This document shows, in pieces, positions 28,575-36,269 of a DNA stretch of 41,686 bases. The stretch is from an uncultured Clostridia bacterium. Lineage in GTDB: Bacteria > Bacillota > Clostridia > Christensenellales > UBA1242. The stretch lies in NCBI GenBank assembly GCA_944381145.1, contig CALWJZ010000007.1, positions 1 to 41,686 of the forward strand. Reading direction: 5' to 3'. The notes below the pieces were generated by a model. It ran no database searches. It worked only from the letters and a program-made list of their open reading frames with translations, and was not told the origin of the DNA. A program made the position numbers and the translations under genes. Numbering within the stretch: position 1 is the stretch's first letter; each line of letters begins with the position of its first letter.

Positions 28575-28619
28575 AAAAATGCAAATACTCATTACTTTGA
28601 GTTATTTGCATTTTTTTTT
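28573..28619. terminator. Bidirectional terminator between convergent genes
   Basis: A-run, stem and T-run in both directions: AAAAAAATGCAAATA pairs with the downstream complement with one bulged base, around a short loop. It ends the DAC-like gene (plus) and the RNHCP gene (minus), whose TAA stop (28592-28594) lies in the hairpin loop. Confidence 0.8.
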
Positions 28620-28909
28620 GAAACTTCCAACAGTGCTTCAAAATTATCATCTATAGCCGATTTGTTTCTAACAATTTTGCCACATTTCTTACATTTAAAC
28701 ACTATTATATATCCTTTTTTTGTGCTATTTTCCACTGCAATAGGCTCAAGAATTCCCTTGCAAGTGTTTGCCCTATCGCCAGGTTCTATATCAACATGCA
28801 ATGAATACAAACAAAATGGGCAATGATTTCGGCTAGTATATCCCAATTTTTCTACTTGTTTGCCACAATTTACACAAACAAAACTATTATCATTTTTTAT
28901 CATAATCAT
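28592..28909 (-). CDS. RNHCP-domain zinc-ribbon protein
   Basis: A small protein of the RNHCP family, whose function is unknown. It has the diagnostic core RNHCPFCLYSLHVD followed by PGDR, preceded by CVNCGK and followed by CKKCGK. Together these give paired CxxC knuckles expected to bind zinc. Its start overlaps the 3' end of radC. The ATG at 28909 or the one at 28903 is most likely, with GGTGA before the second; the longer reading from 28939 would add ten non-conserved residues. From 28909 it has 105 residues. The 14-20 nt overlap suggests translational coupling to radC. The stop codon sits inside the convergent terminator. Confidence 0.85.
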   Translation of the reverse strand: MIMIKNDNSFVCVNCGKQVEKLGYTSRNHCPFCLYSLHVDIEPGDRANTCKGILEPIAVENSTKKGYIIVFKCKKCGKIVRNKSAIDDNFEALLEVSKKNANNSK

Positions 28910-29657
28910 CACCGTACTTAGCCATGTTTTGTGCAACACCCTTGGTAATTAGAACATCTTTTATTGATTCTCTATATTTGTCTATTTTGCCCGATTGTCT
29001 ATAACTATAAAACCCATCTTCTCCAACAATAACATGATCCAACAAAAAACTATCATTTAATGATAGACTTAAAACTAACGCTTTTGTCAAGTTGTCATCT
29101 TCTATGGACGGTTCAGCTATTCCTTTTGGATGATTGTGTGCAATAATTATATTATTAACTTTATTTCGCGATATTGCATCAGTTATTTTTCTAATAGTAA
29201 TACTTGCCTGACTATTTGTTCCTTGAGATATTCTCTCAGTCTTAACTATTTTGTTATTTGGTAGCAAACTAACCAAATATATTTCTTCGATTAATTTTCC
29301 TGCGAAGAAACTTTTTACATGTTCATATGCTTCTTCTGGATTTTTTATAGAACCATTTTTGTTTACCTTTTCTTTTTCATAACAGCCATAAATTTTAAGT
29401 ATTGATGTCAAGAATTGTGCGCTTACCTCACTTATACCTTTGACTTCTTGTAAATTTTCTTCATCTGCTTCTAATACTGCTGACAAAGAACCAAATTTTG
29501 CAATTAATTCATGTGCTATGGGATTGGTATCTTTGTAAGGCAAAACAAAAGAAAGCGCATACTCTAGCACTTGATAATCTTGAAAATTGTCTAATCCCTC
29601 TTTTCTAACTCTTTCTCTTAATCTTATTCTATGTCCGTAATGTGGGTGTTTTTCCAT
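28890..29657 (-). CDS. radC: RadC/JAB-domain family protein
   Basis: A RadC-family (UPF0758) protein of 255 residues. An N-terminal HhH-like region includes LQEVKGISEVSAQFL. A C-terminal JAB/MPN metalloprotease-like domain carries AHNHPKG and SIEDDNLTKAL, which supply the conserved HxH and Asp zinc ligands. The original DNA-repair role is disputed; the family is now known mainly from sequence. ATG 29657 has AAGG upstream. It overlaps the RNHCP gene and forms an operon with it. A moderate promoter candidate is at 29721-29749. Confidence 0.92.
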   Translation of the reverse strand: MEKHPHYGHRIRLRERVRKEGLDNFQDYQVLEYALSFVLPYKDTNPIAHELIAKFGSLSAVLEADEENLQEVKGISEVSAQFLTSILKIYGCYEKEKVNKNGSIKNPEEAYEHVKSFFAGKLIEEIYLVSLLPNNKIVKTERISQGTNSQASITIRKITDAISRNKVNNIIIAHNHPKGIAEPSIEDDNLTKALVLSLSLNDSFLLDHVIVGEDGFYSYRQSGKIDKYRESIKDVLITKGVAQNMAKYGDDYDKK

Positions 29658-29720
29658 ATAACCTTAAAAAATTATAAAAAAGCAATATTACTTTTGTTTT
29701 TGTATCAATACATTTTTTAT

Positions 29721-29749
29721 ATTTTACATCTTTTTTTGCAACTTTGCAA
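29721..29749 (-). promoter_or_regulatory. Candidate promoter of radC-RNHCP
   Basis: On the minus strand TTGCAA (29749-29744), 17 nt, then TAAAAT (29726-29721). The spacing is ideal and the -35 match is 4/6. Confidence 0.35.
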
Positions 29750-29769
29750 ACATATTTAAGTTATTTAAT

Positions 29770-29798
29770 TTGACGCGCTTTGTTGTAGATTATATAAT
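29770..29798 (+). promoter_or_regulatory. Near-consensus promoter of the first degV gene
   Basis: TTGACG (29770-29775), a 17-nt spacer and a perfect TATAAT (29793-29798). The predicted start near 29805 leaves a leader of about 37 nt before ATG 29842. A TTG inside the -35 box opens the same frame, but it cannot be the translation start of this transcript. Confidence 0.75.
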
Positions 29799-29841
29799 AT
29801 ATATAATATTATCTAACTTTATTATAAATATGGAGTTTATT

Positions 29842-30702
29842 ATGAGTTATAAAATTACGTGCGAAAGCAGTGCTGATCTTAATCAAGATATGTACAAAAA
29901 ATTAGGCGTGCCTGTCATACCATTTCATATAATACTTGGGGACAAAACTTATACAGATAGCATTGATATTACCAACGATGAGTTATTCAAATTTTTCGAA
30001 GAAACCAAACAACTACCTAAGACTTCGGCACTTAATGATTTTGATTACGAAGAATTTTTCAAAAAAGAACTAGAAGGAACTGATGGATTAATACATTTTT
30101 GTATTAGTAGTCAAATAAGTTCAACTTATAATCATGCAGTTGAAGCGTCAAAAAAATTCAAGAATGTCTTTGTAATAGATAGTATGTCTTTGTCTAGTGG
30201 AATAGGATTGCAAGTAATGTATGCAACTTCTCTTAGGGACAAAGAAACTCCAATAGAAGAAGCCGTGGAATTAATAAATGCACGAAGAAATAATGTACAA
30301 ATTAGTTTCGTAATTGACAGACTAAATTATTTATACAAAGGTGGTAGATGTTCAGCACTATCTCTTTTGGGAGCCAACATGTTATCTATAAGACCATCAA
30401 TACAAGTAAAAAATGGAAAAATGATTGTTGGTAAAAAATATATTGGCAAAATACATAAAATCATAGATAAATATATAAATGATACTCTTGAGCAATTTAA
30501 TAATCCAGACAAAAGCATCTGTTTTATCACTTATAGTAGTGCCACAGATGAAATGCTGAAAGTTGCAAGAGAAACTCTAAAAAGCAAAAATATTTTTAAA
30601 AAGATTTATGAAACAACTGCAGGTTGTACAGTTACAACACATTGTGGGCCAAATACTCTTGGAATTATATACTACAATGATGGTGGAGAAATAAGCAAAT
30701 AA
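29842..30702 (+). CDS. DegV/FakB-family fatty-acid-binding protein (copy 1)
   Basis: A DegV-fold protein. Characterised members (FakB) hold a fatty acid so that the kinase FakA can phosphorylate it for phospholipid synthesis; no fakA is in this window. It has 286 residues from ATG 29842, which has GGAG 7 nt upstream. Conserved blocks are CESSADL at the N-terminus, LPKTSAL, SSQISSTYN, DSMSLSSGIG, LNYLYKGGRCSAL and THCGPNTLG. It is a clear paralog of 38393-39229. The last codons and stop are tandemly repeated in the DNA (30691-30726). It is followed by a bidirectional terminator. Confidence 0.92.
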   Translation: MSYKITCESSADLNQDMYKKLGVPVIPFHIILGDKTYTDSIDITNDELFKFFEETKQLPKTSALNDFDYEEFFKKELEGTDGLIHFCISSQISSTYNHAVEASKKFKNVFVIDSMSLSSGIGLQVMYATSLRDKETPIEEAVELINARRNNVQISFVIDRLNYLYKGGRCSALSLLGANMLSIRPSIQVKNGKMIVGKKYIGKIHKIIDKYINDTLEQFNNPDKSICFITYSSATDEMLKVARETLKSKNIFKKIYETTAGCTVTTHCGPNTLGIIYYNDGGEISK

Positions 30703-30726
30703 ATAAGCAAATAAATAAGTAAATAA
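30691..30726 (+). repeat. Three tandem 12-bp units spanning the degV stop codon
   Basis: ATAAGCAAATAA (30691-30702), an identical copy (30703-30714) and ATAAGTAAATAA (30715-30726) follow each other directly. The first copy encodes the last residues and the stop, so stops recur in frame in each unit. This looks like a replication-slippage expansion. Confidence 0.85.
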
Positions 30727-30728
30727 AT

Positions 30729-30761
30729 AAAAAATCTTGGAATTATACCAAGATTTTTTTT
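30729..30761. terminator. Bidirectional terminator between convergent degV and MBG-protein genes
   Basis: AAAAAATCTTGG pairs with CCAAGATTTTTT around a 7-nt loop, with A- and T-runs on both sides. The hairpin lies 3 nt past the stop of the minus-strand gene and 26 nt past that of degV. Confidence 0.85.
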
Positions 30762-30764
30762 CAA

Positions 30765-33700
30765 TTAATTCACATCAATAAAATTTATAGTAGTTTTTTT
30801 CCTTTTGTTTGAATACTTATTTATCAAAACCAAAATTGTAATTAATGAAATTAAACATATAAATAATAATGAAACAATTAGAATTAAATTATTTTCGGTA
30901 AATGTATTTTCTTCGATTATTACAATTTCATCATTTATATGTGCATCAAATTCCAAAACATTTCTATCTATTACAAAGTCAATTTCTTGTAGCTGTCCAT
31001 TCTTTAGAGTATAAACTTTGATATAATCGGAATTATTCAAATCTAGCGTATTTACTTTTAGAGAAACTTTTATATCTTTTTGGTTTTCTTCGTCATCAAT
31101 TTTAATTTTGAAACAATCAAAATTTTTTATGTTTGAATTAATTTTGTAAATTTCCTTTTCTATAATATCTTCATTTATACTTTCCAAATTTATTTTTGAG
31201 CTTTCGGAAAACCCATCACCTTTAACTGTAATTTCTAAATTTTCGTTTATATAAGTTTTTGTATCAGTCAAAATTTCGAAAGTTAAAGTATCTATACCAT
31301 AAATTACATAATTGCTGTTTTCGTTTAATTCTACTTTTGCTATATATTGACCAGCCATAATAGGAGTTTTGTTGTAAATTATCTTATATCCTTGAAAATT
31401 TTCATCTACTAAACCTATAAAATTAACATTGATTTCGTGCTTTTGACCATCTTCTAAAATATTTGTATAGTTGGAAAATTCAATTAAAATAGGTCTAGGC
31501 AAGATAACAACTTCTGCTTTTAATCTATTTGGAGCAATATAATTGGGATTTATTACAGAAAACTCAGCATAAACTACATATTCTCCGACATTAATCATAG
31601 ATTGTTTTACGATATTTACCGAAACTCTTTCTGGCAAATTACCATTAAATAAAGGACTGTGTTCTTTACCATCGTATGTCACTTCTATATCGTTAAACGA
31701 AATTGTTGACAAATCTATTTGTGCTTTGGTAATTTCATACTTAAGAATATTGTTTTCTACAATATAATTATCATTACCAACACTTATTACTTGTGCAAAA
31801 TAAACTCCTGCATTGGTTTTTGTATTTCCATTTAAACTAATATTTATATTATCTTCGCCTACTACTCCAGAAGCATACGCACTAACGGTAATTGGCTCAC
31901 CGGTATATGTAAAGATGGATTTTTCTAAACTTATTGTTATTGGTTTTGGCAAAATATTAATTTCACAATACAAATTTTCTACTGGCTTGTAATTTTTGTT
32001 TTCAATACTAAACGACACACTTGCATTGCTTGTGCCTACATTTTTTCTTTCATTATTTATATATTCTTTGATAGTTACACCATCTGGCAAATTACCAACA
32101 ATTTCAACTCTTTTTACTTGACCATCGTATATTGCGTTCAAATCATCAAAAGATATATTTGACATATCATATTCAGCTTGTAAAATTGTCAAATTTGCAG
32201 AAGATATTTGATTGTTTATTAAAACATAATTTGAATTACTACAAACAATTTGTGCTTCGATAGTATAGATTCCAGCATCTACAAAATTATTACCAGAATA
32301 AATTACATTTAAATTTTCGGGAAGATTTTCAACATAAATGGAGTGTTCTTGACCATCATATGTAACTATCTTATTTTCGAACAAAACATTTTTGCAATCT
32401 ATTTCTTTTGGTAATATTATCAGTTTTGCTTCCATATTTGAAATTGGCTCATAATTATCGACTTCATCTTGCAAAAAATTAAATTCTGCAACCACTTTAT
32501 ATTCTCCAACTTGGCTAACGCTACAATCACTTCCACTTGCAACTAAATTATTATCTAAGAAATATTCATAATTAATTGCTAAATAATCTGGCACTATGCC
32601 CTGTACTTCTAATTTATAAGTATGCTCATTTTCATAATTATAAGTCACGCTCTCAAATATAAGATTTGAAACATTTGTAATTTTTTTGAGAATTTTTAAT
32701 TTTGCTGTTAATACGATTTGATTTTCTGGAATTGGATTATAATTTTTGGTGTCTAGTAATATTAATTTTATATTTTGAATATATTCACCTGCATTAATTT
32801 GACTAGATGATTTATATTCAAAGTTCAAAATGTTTGGATCTATTCCAAATGGTTCTATTATATGTTCGTTACCATCATATTCAACTACTAAATCTTCATA
32901 AATTATTTGATTTAGGTCCACATCTGCTTTAGAAATATATATTTTTGTTTTTATTTCTAGTGGTTCTATTTTGTAATTGTTTATATAACTTTGCTTAATT
33001 ACAAATTTGGCTTTTGCTTCGTAAGGAATATCACTAGCATCTTTTTGAATATTGTTTGAGTATACAACTCTTGAAATTTGTTCTGGCAACTCACTTGTAA
33101 TTTTTGCTTCCACATAACTTCCATCATATACATGATTAATTTCTGGAAATTGAATAGTGCTTGTATCAATTATTTGAGGAGTAATCGTAATTTTGGCATA
33201 CATTATATTGTTTGTTATAGGATAATACAAGTTTGTATCTATCACATAAAAAGTAGCTGTTGCACTATGATATCCTTGCTGTACATTTACATTTGTATGT
33301 GAATTATTTAAATATTTAACTTCTACCCCTTCAGGCACAAAGTTTACTTCAGCAGTGTAAACAATGTTTGGATCATACACTCCTACCACGTCATTAAATT
33401 CGACTTTGGACATATCAATTGTAGCCTTGTCAACAAAAAGTTCACATCTATAATTATCTAGATAATAGTTAGAGTTGCTTAGTGCAATTTCAACTGTTTG
33501 ACTACCAGGAATTATCCTTTCATTATTAGAAAAAACAACTTCACAATCGTCATTATTCAAAACACCAACTAATTCACCAGTTACACTTTTGATTGTGCCA
33601 TCATATACAAAATCAGTATTTAAATTGATATTTAATTTTGCTGGTAAAATTTCTATTTCAAATTCATTATTTAAATAAACAATGTTTTCATTCGAACTCT

Positions 33701-35264
33701 CTATAATTAGTTTGTATTTTCCTGCATTTATTATTTCTTTTACTTCTTCATTTTCTGAATTTAGAAATCTATATTCCGAATTTTCCAAATATACAATATC
33801 TTCTTCATTTATGTAATAAGGCTTGAAATTATTTATTTGATTTTGTGAATTATATGTAGAAGTTTGATTATCAACTTTTATTTCCAATTCTTTTGGTTCC
33901 ATAGTTACTGGTTTTAGATAAACATTTATAACTTCTTTTGTTGCATTCTCACTAACTTTTATATTTAAGCAAACAAATTGCAGAGAATTATTTAAAATAT
34001 CTATAGAAATATTGTTTGACGCAATATTGTAATAATCAAATTCAAATGAATTTAAATCTACAAAGCTTGCAATTTGTGAATTTTTTGAAGTTATAATTTC
34101 TTTTTCATCTACTAAGTCAAAATCATTATTATAAACTTTCATTGTAATTAGTGTATCTTGATAAAGTGTTTCCTGATATACAGTACTGACTCCTCCAGTA
34201 GGGCTACCAGCAAATGTTGTAATATTATCTAAAGATGTAATAACTGATTGTGATGTGCGCTTTACTATTCCCGATGTTTCATCTTCAGTTAGTAAATATG
34301 CTTTTACTTTATATGACAAATAATTAGGATTATATTTCAAAAACAAATTTGCTGTAGCATACTTACCTGCAAAAACAATTTTGTTTAACGACCCATCAGA
34401 AAGTCTTTCGTTTGTATAAATAGAAAATTTTGTTAATATTAAATCTCCACTTTCTAATATGTTTATCCCATTTATAGCATTTACTTCAAATCCGTCGTTC
34501 GCTACATTTAAATCATCACCAATTATCCCAACATAATCCATATAAATTTTGTCTTTTAGCATCAAAAAAGGATCAGAATTTTGTTGAGACGCTCTAATTA
34601 AATCTGCTTCACATGGAGCACCAACATAATTAAAATGATTCATGTAGTAATTTGCATAAGTATTTCGACCTTTAACCAAAACCCTACCAATATAATCATC
34701 GTTTAAAACTTGATATGGTGTAGACAACTCAATATCTATTGTCCCATTTATATTACTTGTTTCGTGAACTGTGACATAACCTTCAGATAATATTATGGAA
34801 TCTATATCTCCAGGATTTACTGAATTCAAAATTATACTATCTGCAACTACAGAATTATTATAAATAGTCGTTTGAGTTTTTGCATTTGCAAAATTTGCAC
34901 TATTTAAATTTATTACTCCTTCGTTATTAATGCCATATTGACTATTTATCATACTTTTGATTACAACATTATTTAATGTAAGAAATGCCCCGTTATCCAC
35001 TCTAAATATGTCTTGCATATCAACTACACTATTTAAACATGTAATAGTGACATTCTCAAACAACACATTTGCATTATCTGTAATATGTATAGCATAAGTT
35101 TGATTAATATCTTTAATTTCAAAGTCTACATCTTTGATTATACAATCTTCACTTATTTTTAGAGTTCCAATTTGTTCCTGTGCATAAACGCTTGATTGTT
35201 TATTTATCAAAAATATTATTACAATAAACACTAGTATCAAAATATAATTCTTAAAAATTTTCAT
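30765..35264 (-). CDS. MBG-repeat cell-surface protein with C-terminal membrane anchor
   Basis: A 1499-residue exported protein. The signal peptide covers residues 1-28 (hydrophobic core 7-20, likely cleavage after VYA). Residues about 30-220 are Asn/Ile-rich beta sequence resembling a right-handed beta-solenoid. From about 480 to 1330 there are roughly ten MBG/YDG-type Ig-like repeats of 85-95 residues, each with a YDGxxH-like start (YDGNEH, YDGQEH, YDGKEH, YDGQVK) and a GxYxVxAxF segment before an NY motif. MBG domains are common in adhesins. A hydrophobic segment at about 1459-1482 followed by KYSNKRKK anchors the C-terminus; no LPxTG was seen, so sortase attachment is unlikely. An ATAAGG site precedes ATG 35264. 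No hydrolase motif was noticed and the ligand is unknown. Confidence 0.9.
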   Translation of the reverse strand: MKIFKNYILILVFIVIIFLINKQSSVYAQEQIGTLKISEDCIIKDVDFEIKDINQTYAIHITDNANVLFENVTITCLNSVVDMQDIFRVDNGAFLTLNNVVIKSMINSQYGINNEGVINLNSANFANAKTQTTIYNNSVVADSIILNSVNPGDIDSIILSEGYVTVHETSNINGTIDIELSTPYQVLNDDYIGRVLVKGRNTYANYYMNHFNYVGAPCEADLIRASQQNSDPFLMLKDKIYMDYVGIIGDDLNVANDGFEVNAINGINILESGDLILTKFSIYTNERLSDGSLNKIVFAGKYATANLFLKYNPNYLSYKVKAYLLTEDETSGIVKRTSQSVITSLDNITTFAGSPTGGVSTVYQETLYQDTLITMKVYNNDFDLVDEKEIITSKNSQIASFVDLNSFEFDYYNIASNNISIDILNNSLQFVCLNIKVSENATKEVINVYLKPVTMEPKELEIKVDNQTSTYNSQNQINNFKPYYINEEDIVYLENSEYRFLNSENEEVKEIINAGKYKLIIESSNENIVYLNNEFEIEILPAKLNINLNTDFVYDGTIKSVTGELVGVLNNDDCEVVFSNNERIIPGSQTVEIALSNSNYYLDNYRCELFVDKATIDMSKVEFNDVVGVYDPNIVYTAEVNFVPEGVEVKYLNNSHTNVNVQQGYHSATATFYVIDTNLYYPITNNIMYAKITITPQIIDTSTIQFPEINHVYDGSYVEAKITSELPEQISRVVYSNNIQKDASDIPYEAKAKFVIKQSYINNYKIEPLEIKTKIYISKADVDLNQIIYEDLVVEYDGNEHIIEPFGIDPNILNFEYKSSSQINAGEYIQNIKLILLDTKNYNPIPENQIVLTAKLKILKKITNVSNLIFESVTYNYENEHTYKLEVQGIVPDYLAINYEYFLDNNLVASGSDCSVSQVGEYKVVAEFNFLQDEVDNYEPISNMEAKLIILPKEIDCKNVLFENKIVTYDGQEHSIYVENLPENLNVIYSGNNFVDAGIYTIEAQIVCSNSNYVLINNQISSANLTILQAEYDMSNISFDDLNAIYDGQVKRVEIVGNLPDGVTIKEYINNERKNVGTSNASVSFSIENKNYKPVENLYCEINILPKPITISLEKSIFTYTGEPITVSAYASGVVGEDNINISLNGNTKTNAGVYFAQVISVGNDNYIVENNILKYEITKAQIDLSTISFNDIEVTYDGKEHSPLFNGNLPERVSVNIVKQSMINVGEYVVYAEFSVINPNYIAPNRLKAEVVILPRPILIEFSNYTNILEDGQKHEINVNFIGLVDENFQGYKIIYNKTPIMAGQYIAKVELNENSNYVIYGIDTLTFEILTDTKTYINENLEITVKGDGFSESSKINLESINEDIIEKEIYKINSNIKNFDCFKIKIDDEENQKDIKVSLKVNTLDLNNSDYIKVYTLKNGQLQEIDFVIDRNVLEFDAHINDEIVIIEENTFTENNLILIVSLLFICLISLITILVLINKYSNKRKKTTINFIDVN

Positions 35265-35308
35265 ATGTAAACCTTATAATTAATTTTTTATTTATTTCAT
35301 GTATTTTC

Positions 35309-35334
35309 AAAAAAAATATGCGTTAAACAACGCA
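35309..35334 (-). terminator. Hairpin with U8 tract at the predicted 5' end of the MBG-protein mRNA
   Basis: On the minus strand TGCGTT, loop GTTT, AACGCA, then TA and eight T residues. It has terminator shape and could end the upstream HD-gene transcript, about 150 nt past that stop. It also begins 1-2 nt after the predicted start of the MBG-protein transcript (near 35335), so it would be that mRNA's 5'-terminal stem-loop. Confidence 0.6.
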
Positions 35335-35342
35335 CGATAAAT

Positions 35343-35371
35343 ATGATACATTTAAATCATTATTTTGTCAA
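35343..35371 (-). promoter_or_regulatory. Near-consensus promoter of the MBG-protein gene
   Basis: On the minus strand TTGACA (35371-35366), a 17-nt spacer and TATCAT (35348-35343). The start is predicted near G35335, giving a leader of about 70 nt. Confidence 0.7.
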
Positions 35372-35484
35372 TATAAGACAAAATTATACAAAACTTATTT
35401 TTGAAAAAAACAAGTACCAAACATCTAATATAAGTAATTATTTTTGCTAATCTATAAATTTTACAAAATTTGTAAAAAATACAA

Positions 35485-36084
35485 TTAATCTTGATCCAAA
35501 TCACTATCTGTTACAAAATTTTGTACAGTGAAATTATACTTTTTGTTTATAACTTCTAATCGTTCTCTAATTGCTTGAATGATATCACTTTGAGCCTTTG
35601 TTAATATTCTTTTGTTTTCTATATAACTTACCATGTAAATAGTATCAAAAAATGTTTTTTTAATTCTTTCTATTGGCATATTTTTCAAATCATTTATATT
35701 ATCAAGTCTATCTGCCAATTTTATTATCAAAGCATAACTAGACATATATCTCATTTTGTGTGCCAAATAAACTTGCTTTCCAATCATTTTAGGTACATAG
35801 CCCGAACTTGTAACTTCCATAACAAGAGAAGCAACTTCCAAACCGAATCTATCTATAATCTCTCTATAACTTGTGTATGTATCTTCCAATATATCATGCA
35901 GTAATGCTCCTGCAGAAATTATATTTTGATTACTAGAATGCTTGAATTTATTAACAATTTCCATTACTCGAATAGGATGTGTAATATAAGGTGTTCCGTC
36001 TATACGCACCTGACCCTTATGGCGCTCAGTCGCGAACTCCAACACAGCATTAATATCAATTTTGTCATCAATATCTAAATGCAT
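35485..36084 (-). CDS. Small HD-domain hydrolase, RelA/SpoT-type (alarmone-hydrolase-like)
   Basis: A 199-residue stand-alone HD protein resembling the hydrolase half of SpoT and the small alarmone hydrolases (SAH/Mesh1) that split (p)ppGpp. It has HKGQVRIDGTPYITHP near 22-36, the HD pair in LLHDILED (H63, D64, with E67 and D68), and KLADRLDN near 125, as needed for a Mn2+ HD site. No synthetase or TGS domain follows. Only (p)ppGpp-like specificity is inferred; other HD substrates are possible. ATG 36084 has AGGAG 6 nt upstream. It has its own promoter, and its transcript would end at the hairpin at 35309-35334. Confidence 0.85.
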   Translation of the reverse strand: MHLDIDDKIDINAVLEFATERHKGQVRIDGTPYITHPIRVMEIVNKFKHSSNQNIISAGALLHDILEDTYTSYREIIDRFGLEVASLVMEVTSSGYVPKMIGKQVYLAHKMRYMSSYALIIKLADRLDNINDLKNMPIERIKKTFFDTIYMVSYIENKRILTKAQSDIIQAIRERLEVINKKYNFTVQNFVTDSDLDQD

Positions 36085-36132
36085 ATTTTCTCCTATTACA
36101 AAAATTTTCTATTAAAGAAAAAAATATAAATT

Positions 36133-36161
36133 ATTTTATAAAATATATCAAAAATTGTCAA
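36133..36161 (-). promoter_or_regulatory. Promoter of the HD-hydrolase gene
   Basis: On the minus strand TTGACA (36161-36156), a 17-nt spacer and TAAAAT (36138-36133), giving a leader of about 42 nt. Confidence 0.65.
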
Positions 36162-36269
36162 ATATATTTTTGAAGACACCAAAATTAGTCGAATGTAAAA
36201 ACATTTAACAACAATAATTTTTCTAATTTACATTTAATTTTATACACATGTTTTACTTCATTATAATTC

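Noticed and set aside
29770..29841. TTG start giving a 24-residue hydrophobic extension to DegV
   Set aside because: The TTG is part of the -35 box of a near-consensus promoter, so it is not transcribed; ATG 29842 has a ribosome site.
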